From positions 1 to 7,125 of the forward strand of contig SKPU01000197.1 in the NCBI GenBank assembly GCA_007119335.1: a DNA stretch of 7,125 bases, written 5' to 3'. This document shows, one piece after another, positions 1-6,134 of the stretch (the first letter of the stretch is position 1; every line of letters begins with the position of its first letter). The position numbers and the translations under genes are program-made. The DNA is from Syntrophomonadaceae bacterium. Lineage in GTDB: Bacteria > Bacillota > Dethiobacteria > DTU022. A model generated the notes under the pieces. The model had not been told where the DNA came from. It saw only the letters and a program-made list of their open reading frames with translations, and ran no database searches.

Positions 1-62
1 ACGTTACTCATGAATGTCGGGTTATCCCGCCACTGCTGCAGTAGTTCGTTAAGTTTTGGCAT
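1..62 (-). CDS. Partial CDS, N-terminus only (possibly DEAD/DEAH helicase)
   Basis: On the minus strand an ATG at 62-60 opens a frame with no stop to the window edge, giving 20 codons that begin MPKLNELLQQWRDNP. A good ribosome site (AAGGCGGA on the minus strand, about 73-80) lies upstream of the ATG. The rest of the gene is outside the window. The opening, a short amphipathic helix followed by a W-R-D-N-P-x-F-M pattern, faintly resembles the start of YprA-type DEAD/DEAH-box helicases. Twenty residues cannot prove this, so the function is left open. It is transcribed divergently from the operon that starts at 272. Confidence 0.55.
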   Translation of the reverse strand, partial: MPKLNELLQQWRDNPTFMSN

Positions 63-271
63 AAAGTTTTTTCCGCCTTAAACATTAGTTTGGTTTGCTA
101 TTTTTATATTCGTCATGGTAATCAAAATATCCTACCCTTTTATAAAACCTTTTACTTGGCAAAGGATTTATTTGTACCGTTAGCGAATTATACTTGCGCA
201 GGTTAATTATAGCATTGATTGAAAATTTATTAAGGCAAACAATAAGTCAAAAACTTTAGGGAGGTGTTTTT
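63..271. promoter_or_regulatory. Divergent intergenic region with putative promoters
   Basis: This AT-rich stretch of about 209 bases lies between the divergent starts and should carry promoters for both directions. On the plus strand a TATACT at 189-194 is a fair -10 candidate, but no good -35 sits 16-18 bases before it. AATTATA occurs twice, at 186-192 and 205-211, 19 bases apart. A TTTTATAAAA palindrome lies at 138-147. I saw no sigma-54 -24/-12 pair and no recognisable lysine or cobalamin riboswitch core. The exact promoter positions are therefore not established. Confidence 0.35.
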
Positions 272-1369
272 TTGGGTCACCTGGCAGGTGGTAAGGAAGA
301 AGCTTACCAGGCCCTGGCGGAAAGGTTAAGCCGATTTCCGGTGGGGGTTGTAATCAACGAAACTTTAATGGAAATACTTATGCTCCTTTATGCAGAAAAT
401 GAGGCAGAAGTGGGCAGCAGGTTTCCTCTCAAGCCGCGGCCTTTGGAAAAAATCAGGGAGCTGACCGGGATGGCAGATCGCGAATTGACTAATTTGCTGG
501 ATGGTATGGCTAAAAAAGGCCTGGTTGTAGATATCCCGCGCAAAGGAACGACATACTACATGCTTTCGCCCGTGGTTGTCGGTTTTTTTGAGTACAGCAT
601 GATGCGTGCGGACGGAGCCAATGTAAAAGAACTTGCAGCACTGTATGAACAATATTTTCAGCTTCCGGAAGTAGCGGAAGAAATTTTTGGTACGGAACCA
701 AAAATGTTTCGCGCCTTGATATATGAGCATTATATCCCGGAATTGGTGCAGACCGAGGTTCTCGACTATGAAAAGGCTGAGGCCATTATTCGCCAATCCG
801 GCGGCGGCGGTTTATCCATTTGTGCCTGCCGGCACAAGGCCAGCCATTTGGGCCATCCCTGCCGGTTTCCGATGGAGGATATTTGCACTTCCCTGGGGCG
901 CCCGGCGGAGTGGCTACTGCGGCATGGTTTTGCCCGCAAAGCGTCTCTAGATGAACTGCTCAGTAATCTTGAACGCAGCCATAAATTAGGCCTGGTCCTG
1001 ACCTGTGACAATGTCATTGATGAACCGGCTTACATGTGTCATTGCTGCGGTTGCTGCTGCGGTCCACTGCAGGCCATTAAGGATCACCGGGTGCAGGGTG
1101 TGCAGCCCAGCAACTTCATTCCGTTAATTGATCCGGAAGACTGCATTAACTGTGAAACCTGTGTTGATTTGTGTCACATTGATGCTTTAAAAGTTTCCCC
1201 GGATGCAAAGCCGGTTTTGGACGAAAGCTTATGTATCGGCTGTGGGGTTTGTGCCACGGCTTGTCCCGACGATGCTCTAAAGATGGTGCATCGGGCAGAA
1301 ATTTATACCCCGCCGCAGAACAAAATGGCCCAGTTGACTCACATTGCTTTAAAAAGAAGCCGTCCTTAG
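272..1369 (+). CDS. Winged-helix-like / Cys-rich / 2[4Fe-4S] ferredoxin-domain protein
   Basis: This 365-residue cytoplasmic protein starts at a TTG five bases after a strong ribosome site (AGGGAGGTG, 258-266). Residues about 25-110 look like a winged-helix domain: helical, with a KIRELTGMADRELTNLL segment and then a KKGLVVDIPRKG wing-like turn. Residues 180-263 are Cys-rich (C184, C186, C197, C205, C245), ending in a CHCCGCCC run at 256-263. The C-terminus has two [4Fe-4S] motifs, C291-x2-C-x2-C-x3-C301 and C321-x2-C-x2-C-x3-C331-P; the usual Pro after the last Cys of the first motif is His. No membrane segment or signal peptide is evident. It is the first gene of the lysine-degradation operon, 25 bases before kdd. 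It could be an electron carrier serving the pathway or a redox-responsive regulator. The domain reading is firm for the ferredoxin part and tentative for the winged helix; the function is inferred only. Confidence 0.85.
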   Translation: MGHLAGGKEEAYQALAERLSRFPVGVVINETLMEILMLLYAENEAEVGSRFPLKPRPLEKIRELTGMADRELTNLLDGMAKKGLVVDIPRKGTTYYMLSPVVVGFFEYSMMRADGANVKELAALYEQYFQLPEVAEEIFGTEPKMFRALIYEHYIPELVQTEVLDYEKAEAIIRQSGGGGLSICACRHKASHLGHPCRFPMEDICTSLGRPAEWLLRHGFARKASLDELLSNLERSHKLGLVLTCDNVIDEPAYMCHCCGCCCGPLQAIKDHRVQGVQPSNFIPLIDPEDCINCETCVDLCHIDALKVSPDAKPVLDESLCIGCGVCATACPDDALKMVHRAEIYTPPQNKMAQLTHIALKRSRP

Positions 1370-1394
1370 AAAAAACAAACAGGAGGTCACTAGC

Positions 1395-2432
1395 ATGCGC
1401 AAAGGTTGTCCTTATGGAAGCCACCGGGTGGTTGAGCCAGAAGGGTTACTTCCCCAACCGGCCTGGAAGATAGACAACGATATGGAGATTTATGATAATG
1501 AAGTCCTGATCGATGTTGAAGTTTTAAATGTTGATTCGGCAAGTTTCACCCAGATCGAGGAAAAAGCCGGTGGAGACGAGGCCCGAATCGCTGAGATTAT
1601 AACCGGAATAGTCAAAGACAGGGGTAAACATCATAACCCGGTAACCGGTTCCGGGGGGATGCTGATCGGCCGGGTCGGAAAAATCGGACCTGCCCTGGAA
1701 GGGAAAACCCCCCTGAAAGTCGGCGATCGGTTAGCTACCCTGGTTTCTCTATCCTTAACCCCGTTAAGGATTGACCAAATTAAAAAAATACACAGGGAAA
1801 TCGATCAGGTGGAAATTGAAGGTAAAGCAATCCTTTTTGAAAGCGGAATTTATGCTGTTCTGCCTGAAGATTTGCCTCAAACCCTTGCTCTGGCTGTGCT
1901 TGATGTAGCAGGGGCTGCAGCCCAGACGGCTAAACTGGTCAGGCCGGGTGACAAAGTGGTTATAATCGGAGCCGGCGGGAAATCAGGCCTGTTATGCCTG
2001 CATGAAGCTAGAAAAAGGGCCGGGGTGACCGGTCAGGTCATAGGAGTCGCCCCCCGGGAGGCAAGTAAAAAACGGGCTGAATCGACCGGTTACTGTGACC
2101 AGGTTGTGATCGCCGATGCAGCTGATGCACTCGATGTAATGAAGAAGGTGGAAGAAGCAACCGATGGAGCGATGGCGGATTTAACGATTAACTGTGTAAA
2201 CATCCCCAACACTGAACTATCTTCGATTTTAGCGACCCGGGACGGTGGTCAGGTTTACTTTTTCAGCATGGCAACCAGTTTCACATCTGCTGCCTTAGGT
2301 GCCGAAGGAGTGGGCAAAGATTTAGACATGATCATCGGTAACGGTTATACCCGGGATCATGATCAAATTTCATTACATATAATGCGTGAAAGCCCTGTTT
2401 TGCGACAAATCTTCGAAGAGCTGTACACTTAA
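1395..2432 (+). CDS. kdd: L-erythro-3,5-diaminohexanoate dehydrogenase
   Basis: Kdd (EC 1.4.1.11) oxidatively deaminates L-erythro-3,5-diaminohexanoate to 3-keto-5-aminohexanoate with NAD(P)+, in the cytoplasm, as a central step of lysine fermentation. The 345-residue product has the full length of the family. I recognise the N-terminal MRKGCPYGSHRVVEP block, the HHNPVTGSGGMLIG segment (79-92), the LVSLSLTPL stretch (116-124), a Rossmann nucleotide-binding loop IGAGGKSG (191-198) after strand KVVI, and the conserved C-terminal MIIGNGY motif (312-318). The ATG at 1395 follows AGGAGGT (1381-1387) by seven bases. The gene lies 25 bases after the Fe-S gene and 23 bases before the aminotransferase, so all three are probably one transcript. 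Kal and Kce, the following pathway enzymes, lie downstream, which supports the call. Confidence 0.94.
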   Translation: MRKGCPYGSHRVVEPEGLLPQPAWKIDNDMEIYDNEVLIDVEVLNVDSASFTQIEEKAGGDEARIAEIITGIVKDRGKHHNPVTGSGGMLIGRVGKIGPALEGKTPLKVGDRLATLVSLSLTPLRIDQIKKIHREIDQVEIEGKAILFESGIYAVLPEDLPQTLALAVLDVAGAAAQTAKLVRPGDKVVIIGAGGKSGLLCLHEARKRAGVTGQVIGVAPREASKKRAESTGYCDQVVIADAADALDVMKKVEEATDGAMADLTINCVNIPNTELSSILATRDGGQVYFFSMATSFTSAALGAEGVGKDLDMIIGNGYTRDHDQISLHIMRESPVLRQIFEELYT

Positions 2433-2455
2433 AATATATTAAAGGGGTGGTTTAA

Positions 2456-3700
2456 ATGCAGGAGAAGCCAAAATTAAATCTTGAGAAATCGATGACTATG
2501 TTTGAGGAAGCTAAGCGCATTTCTCCCGGTGGAGTGATGGGCATCAGACGTCCTTACAACTTTGTTGAAGGAGAATACCCGATCTATTTAACTCATGGCT
2601 ATAATGGTCATATTGTCGATGTGGATGGTAATGACTATATTGACATGCTTTGTGCTTACGGTCCAATTATTCTCGGCTACAATGAACCGGAGATTAACCA
2701 GGCTGTAATCGATCAGATGGCTAAAGGTTTTTGTTTTTCCCTGGTTCAGCCGATCCAAAATGAATTAATCAAGCGCGTGATCGATATTGTACCATCAGCT
2801 GAAATGGCTTTGCTGGTTAAAACCGGTTCTGATGCTACCAGTGTGGCTGTCAGGCTGGCCCGCAGTTACAGTGGTAAAGATAAAATTTTGCGCCACGGCT
2901 ATCATGGCTGGCACGATTGGTGCGTGGAAGTTCCGGGTGGCGTGCCTACAGCCATCCAGGAGCTAACTCTTGAATTCCCTTAAGGTGACCTGGAAGCTCT
3001 TGAAAAATTGCTTAAAGAAAATAAGGATCAGTTAGCTGCAATCATGATCACGCCAGTCGGGCACCCTCTTGGTCAGCCGGTTAGCGCTCCTCCGGAAGGT
3101 TACCTGGAGGGAGTGCGCTCGCTGGCCGATCAATATGGAGTGGTTCTCATCTTTGATGAAATCCGCACTGGGTTCCGGGTTGCTATGGGCGGGGCCCAGG
3201 AGCGTTACGGAGTTACTCCGGATATGACCACGATTGGAAAAGCGATGGCTAACGGATATGCGATTAGCGCCTGTGTCGGAAAATCAGAAATTATGAAGGT
3301 AGCCGAAAAGGATGTTTTTATCAGCTCAACCTTCTTTCCCAACAGCTTGGAGATGGCTGCTTCTATGAAGTGCATTGATATTCTGGAGCGGGAGAAAGTG
3401 CTTGATAGCATTTGGGAACGCGGCAGCAAATTCCTCGAGCGCTTAAAAAAGATTGTTGCTGATTCGGGCGTGCCCGCTACTGTATCCGGCATACCACCGA
3501 TGCCTTTTGTTACTTTTGATAAAACTGACCAGCAATATAAGCAGCGCCGGACCCGTTTTTATACTGAAACAATCAGGCGAGGCCTTTTTATCCAGCCCTA
3601 TCATCACTGGTACATTTCTTACCGTCATACAGATGAGGACCTTGATTATGCGCTGCAGGTTATAGAAGAGTCATTGGCAGAGATCAACAAGATCTATTAA
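2456..3700 (+). pseudogene. Class-III PLP aminotransferase (GSA aminomutase-like), interrupted by in-frame TAA
   Basis: The frame from ATG 2456 (ribosome site AAGGGGTGG, 2442-2450) encodes a full-length fold-type I, class-III aminotransferase of about 414 codons, but codon 176 (2981-2983) is TAA. The reading frame then continues unbroken to 3700. The first part (175 residues) carries SPGGV, the phosphate-binding TGSDA (123-127) and the PLP-stacking YHGWHDW (149-155). The second part carries the cofactor Asp in IFDEIRTGFR (D234 of the joined numbering) and the catalytic Lys in TTIGKAMANG (K262). The two halves are useless separately, because the cofactor site is split between them. The stop stands where homologues such as HemL carry Tyr (Y-N-D-L), so one base change from TAT or TAC would explain it. 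HemL itself is less likely, since no tetrapyrrole genes are near. Beta-amino-acid transaminases belong to the same clade and fit the operon better. A sequencing error remains possible. Confidence 0.85.
2981..2983 (+). other. In-frame ochre codon inside the aminotransferase gene
   Basis: The bases read GAA TTC CCT TAA GGT GAC CTG GAA, with the same frame open on both sides (start 2456, end 3700, all in one phase). No frameshift is involved. A restart is poorly supported: the nearest downstream start-like codon in frame is TTG at 3008, with only an AAGGTG about 20 bases before it. TAA is neither the pyrrolysine codon (TAG) nor the selenocysteine codon (TGA), so known recoding does not explain it. 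Confidence 0.9.
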
Positions 3701-3726
3701 GCCTATTGCCGGGGAGGTGTTTTGAA

Positions 3727-4155
3727 ATGGATAAAGCAATGCTGCGGGTTCGGATCAGTGAACAAGATGTTCATTACGGTGGCGGTTTAGTTGACGGGGC
3801 CCTGGTAGTTAAATTATTTGGCGATGTGGCTACAGAGCTGTTAATTCGCCATGACGGAGATGAAGGACTCTTTGTCGCTTACGATTCAGTTGAATTTAAA
3901 GATCAGGTGTGTGCCGGCGATTTTTTGGAAGTGGTTGGTTGGATCGATAAGGTTGGAAATACTTCCCGTCACATGCAGTTCGAGGCACACAAGATTATTT
4001 CTAATGCAGAAATTGAAAGTTGCCACTCTGCCTGCAACGTCCTTGATGACCCTTTACTGGTAGCAAAAGCCAGTGGTACCTGTGTAGTTCCGCTGCATTT
4101 ACAAAGGGGAAGACAAAGCAGGAATTCTAGTCAAGGGGGAGGCTCTGAACAGTGA
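3727..4155 (+). CDS. kal: 3-aminobutyryl-CoA ammonia-lyase
   Basis: Kal (EC 4.3.1.14) removes ammonia from L-3-aminobutyryl-CoA to give crotonyl-CoA, the step after Kce in lysine fermentation. It is a small hotdog-fold enzyme. The 142-residue product shows the family pattern RISEQDVHYGGGLVDGA (9-25), LFGDVATELLIRHDGDEGLF (30-49), AYDSVEF (51-57) and AGDFLEVVG (63-71). The ATG at 3727 is chosen because GGGAGGTG (3712-3719) lies seven bases before it; a TTG at 3706 in the same frame precedes that ribosome site and would add seven unlikely residues. The last 15 or so residues form a hydrophilic tail that includes Gly-Gly-Gly, because this stretch also holds the ribosome site of kce. The stop overlaps the kce start (GTGA). 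Confidence 0.92.
   Translation: MDKAMLRVRISEQDVHYGGGLVDGALVVKLFGDVATELLIRHDGDEGLFVAYDSVEFKDQVCAGDFLEVVGWIDKVGNTSRHMQFEAHKIISNAEIESCHSACNVLDDPLLVAKASGTCVVPLHLQRGRQSRNSSQGGGSEQ
4133..4155 (+). promoter_or_regulatory. kce ribosome site and GTGA start/stop overlap inside kal
   Basis: The sequence AAGGGGGAGG (4133-4142) lies within the last kal codons, nine bases before the kce GTG at 4152. The kal stop TGA (4153-4155) shares bases with that GTG. This layout favours translational coupling, so Kal and Kce would be made in related amounts. They act one after the other in the pathway. Confidence 0.8.
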
Positions 4156-4970
4156 GTATTGATAAATTGATTATTACGGCTGCTTTGAGTGGGGCAGAAG
4201 TAAGCCGGGAAGATAATCCCAATTTACCGGTTACCCCGGCAGAAATTGCCGAAGAGGCTTACCGGTGCTGCCAGGCTGGAGCATCAATTATTCATCTTCA
4301 TGTGAGAGATGAAGACGAAGCAGCGACCCAGTCAGGAGATATTTTTAAAGAAACTATTGATAAAATTAAAGGAAAATGTGATCCGATTATCCAGGTTTCG
4401 ACTGGTGGCGCTGTGGGCATGAAACCTGAAGAAAGATTGCAGCCGGTCCATCTGAAGCCTGAAATGGCCACCCTCACTACCGGGTCGGTTAATTTTGGTG
4501 ATGATGTATTTTTGAACCCTCTAGCTTATATTGAGGATTTTGCAAAAGTAATGCAAAAGCATGGTGTTAAGCCGGAAGTAGAGGTTTTTGATGTTGGCAT
4601 GGTCAATAACGCTCTACAGTTGCTAAAAAAAGGGTTGCTTACTGAACCTTTGCATTTTGATTTTGTGATGGGTGTTCCCGGGGCAATACCGGCCACGATT
4701 AAAAATTTGCTCCACCTTGTAGATGCTATCCCCTCCAGCAGCACCTGGTCTGTAGCCGGGATTGGCCGTCATGAATTACCTCTAGGGACAGCAGCAATTA
4801 TTATGGGCGGGCATGCCCGGGTTGGCTTTGAGGACAATATTTATTTTGAAAAAGGAGTGCTTGCTGAAAGTAACGCTCAACTGGTAGAGAGGATTGCCAA
4901 GGTTGCTCAAATCCATAATCGCCCGGTTGCTTCTCCGGATCAAGCACGGCAGATTTTAAGCCTGGCATAA
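4152..4970 (+). CDS. kce: 3-keto-5-aminohexanoate cleavage enzyme (BKACE family)
   Basis: Kce condenses 3-keto-5-aminohexanoate with acetyl-CoA and cleaves it to acetoacetate and 3-aminobutyryl-CoA. It is a zinc-dependent TIM-barrel enzyme of the BKACE (DUF849) family. The 272-residue product has the family length. Visible motifs are ITAALSGAE (8-16), the zinc-ligand pair in IIHLHVRD (H48, H50), the STGG loop (83-86), TTGSVNFG (109-116), EVEVFDVGM (142-150), FVMGVPGA (171-178), WSVAGIGR (199-206) and GGHARVGFEDN (219-229), which supplies the conserved Arg, the third zinc ligand Glu (E227) and Asp. All expected catalytic residues appear present. Start GTG overlaps the kal stop. It is the last gene of the operon; a terminator follows at 5034. 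The BKACE family has many substrates, but kdd and kal in the same operon make the lysine-pathway substrate the best reading. Confidence 0.94.
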   Translation: MSIDKLIITAALSGAEVSREDNPNLPVTPAEIAEEAYRCCQAGASIIHLHVRDEDEAATQSGDIFKETIDKIKGKCDPIIQVSTGGAVGMKPEERLQPVHLKPEMATLTTGSVNFGDDVFLNPLAYIEDFAKVMQKHGVKPEVEVFDVGMVNNALQLLKKGLLTEPLHFDFVMGVPGAIPATIKNLLHLVDAIPSSSTWSVAGIGRHELPLGTAAIIMGGHARVGFEDNIYFEKGVLAESNAQLVERIAKVAQIHNRPVASPDQARQILSLA

Positions 4971-5033
4971 TTGTTGAGCTTTTAAAATTACTATACTATT
5001 GGGTTAATTTAAAATGTTGTCTGTCCCAGAGCA

Positions 5034-5070
5034 AAAGAGTTTACGCAATATGCGCAAGCTCTTTCTTTTT
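5034..5070 (+). terminator. Intrinsic terminator of the lysine-degradation operon
   Basis: AAAGAG (5034-5039) pairs with CTCTTT (5059-5064). The stem continues inward through TTTACGCA against TGCGCAAG, with one G-T pair and one mismatch, to a short ATA loop at 5048-5050. A T-rich tail, CTTTTT, follows at 5065-5070. It lies 63 bases after the kce stop. Pairing was judged by eye; no folding energy was calculated. Confidence 0.8.
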
Positions 5071-5125
5071 AGCGATGCGGTTTATCCTGCAGTAAAACTT
5101 AATCTGTTCCCTGGGCGAAAGAATT

Positions 5126-5135
5126 CCTGCGCAGG
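5126..5135. repeat. 10-base perfect palindrome CCTGCGCAGG
   Basis: CCTGCGCAGG is a perfect palindrome with no spacer, in the intergenic stretch between the operon terminator and the lipoprotein gene. It could be a protein-binding site, but only one copy is seen and it may be chance. Two similar TAAAACTTAA / TAAACTTAA words flank it at about 5092 and 5138. Confidence 0.35.
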
Positions 5136-5173
5136 TGTAAACTTAACATGAATTTAAAAAAACTCCCATAGAA

Positions 5174-5196
5174 TTGCCACTGGCAGTCTTTATACT
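5174..5196 (+). promoter_or_regulatory. Possible promoter/operator of the lipoprotein gene
   Basis: A TATACT at 5191-5196 is a good -10 candidate, about 22 bases before the ribosome site. An inverted repeat TGCCA-C-TGGCA lies just upstream at 5175-5185, where a repressor or activator might bind. The TTGCCA at 5174 resembles a -35 but is only 11 bases from the -10, and no better -35 is evident at the usual distance. The promoter call is therefore tentative. Confidence 0.35.
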
Positions 5197-5231
5197 GAGG
5201 GTCGAATTAATCAGGCAGGGAGGTTTTTAAA

Positions 5232-6026
5232 ATTAAAAGAATTACATTTTTGTCAATGCTAGTTGTTGCAGTATTAGGTTTTTCCGTAATTGGATGTGAA
5301 GCAGAAGAAGAGCCAATTGAGGAAGAAGAAGTTGGAGAAGAACTAAACGGGGAAGAAGCGCCAGACGAAGGCGAAGTAGAGAAAGAAAATGGTTTTGAGG
5401 AAGCAAAGCCTCAACTAGAGGAACATTTGAAGCAAGAAAAAGAGCAGGAGCTTATTATGGAGCATCTTGAAGATTTAGAAGCGGAAAGCGATGTTGAAAA
5501 ATATCCCGAGGTAATAGATGAGGGTGAAGATGGCACAGTGGTTGCGGAAGTTAATGGAGAACAAATATTTATTGAGCAGTACCAACAGGAAGAAGAACAG
5601 CAAATGCAAATGATGATGCAGCAGGGCATGGATCCCGAAAGCGCTGAGATGTCGGAAATGTTGGAAGAGTTGAGGCCCCAGATTTTGGACAATCTGGTTA
5701 ACAGCTTGCTCATAGAGAAGAAAGTTGAAGAGGAAGGTATGACTGTAAGCGAAGATGAAGTGGATGAGGAGTACCAGATGTTTGCCGAGCAGTCCGGCGG
5801 TGAAGAAATGTTGGAACAACAGCTGGAAGAAGCAGGGTATACAGCAGAAGAATTGAGGGAAGATATATCACAGCAGCTTAAGATCCAGACCTATATGGAG
5901 GGCTACATAGAGGAAAACCTTGATACAGAAGATCTGGAATTCTCGGAAGAGGAACTGAGAGAGCTTTACGAGGAGACACAGCAGCAGCAAGAGCAAATAG
6001 AGATGGACCTGGAAGAAGGCAGTTAA
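5232..6026 (+). CDS. Acidic SurA-N-domain lipoprotein without a PPIase domain
   Basis: The start is taken as ATT at 5232, eight bases after GGGAGG (5218-5223), giving 264 residues. It yields a proper lipoprotein signal, MKRITFLSML...VIGC, with a KR n-region, a hydrophobic core and lipobox V-I-G-C22. The only common alternative upstream of the core, TTG at 5250, would remove the basic n-region and lies 26 bases from the ribosome site. Mature residues 23-60 are extremely Glu-rich. Residues about 55-95 resemble the C-terminal helix of SurA/PrsA foldases (GFEEAKPQLEEHLKQEKEQE). Residues about 103-225 match a SurA N-terminal chaperone domain: VVAEVNGEQI, a Met/Gln-rich helix, LRPQILDNLVNSLLIEKKVEEEG (starts about 147), then VSEDEVDEEY. 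The protein ends soon after a last helix, with no rotamase domain. It is probably an extracytoplasmic, membrane-anchored chaperone-like protein. The fold is fairly sure; the role is inferred. Confidence 0.85.
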   Translation: MKRITFLSMLVVAVLGFSVIGCEAEEEPIEEEEVGEELNGEEAPDEGEVEKENGFEEAKPQLEEHLKQEKEQELIMEHLEDLEAESDVEKYPEVIDEGEDGTVVAEVNGEQIFIEQYQQEEEQQMQMMMQQGMDPESAEMSEMLEELRPQILDNLVNSLLIEKKVEEEGMTVSEDEVDEEYQMFAEQSGGEEMLEQQLEEAGYTAEELREDISQQLKIQTYMEGYIEENLDTEDLEFSEEELRELYEETQQQQEQIEMDLEEGS

Positions 6027-6069
6027 TTATTACTGCTAAAGATCTGGATGACTTGTTTAAAAAGATCTG

Positions 6070-6103
6070 GCCTTTCCCGGATAAAGGGAAAGGCTATTTT
6101 TTA
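6070..6103. terminator. Bidirectional intrinsic terminator between convergent genes
   Basis: GCCTTTCCC (6070-6078) and GGGAAAGGC (6086-6094) form a perfect 9-base-pair stem with a 7-base loop. TATTTTTTA follows at 6095-6103 for plus-strand transcripts of the lipoprotein gene. Read from the minus strand, the stem is followed after a few bases by TCTTTTTAAA (about 6056-6065), so the same hairpin can end the convergent radical SAM gene. It lies 43 bases after the lipoprotein stop and about 32 bases after the end of the other gene. Confidence 0.9.
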
Positions 6104-6134
6104 ATACTGCCTTCTACTGACCAAAATAATAACA

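Noticed and set aside
63..271. Lysine or cobalamin riboswitch, or a sigma-54 promoter, ahead of the operon
   Set aside because: I looked for the conserved riboswitch cores and for a GG/GC -24/-12 pair with 10 bases between; none was found.
365..796. Long minus-strand frame opposite the Fe-S gene
   Set aside because: It is antisense to a well-supported gene, has no ribosome site seen, and its product resembles no family. It is a shadow frame, as are those at 5411-5819 opposite the lipoprotein.
2970..2990. Programmed frameshift at the aminotransferase stop
   Set aside because: The frame is the same before and after the TAA, so one frameshift would not restore reading, and no slippery heptamer in the right phase is present.
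3008..3700. The second half of the aminotransferase as an independent gene
   Set aside because: It would start at a TTG with no ribosome site at a proper distance and would lack the phosphate-binding TGSDA and YHGW parts of the cofactor pocket. It is in the same frame as the first half, so a nonsense-split single gene is the better reading.
2456..3700. HemL (glutamate-1-semialdehyde 2,1-aminomutase) as the exact function
   Set aside because: Family resemblance is clear, but the neighbours are lysine-degradation genes and no tetrapyrrole genes are present, so a specific hemL name is not justified.
6038..6070. Direct repeat AAAGATCTGG (6038-6047 and 6061-6070)
   Set aside because: Only two 10-base copies exist, the second touching the terminator stem. 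No inverted ends, target duplication or mobile gene is nearby, so it is probably chance or a tiny local duplication.
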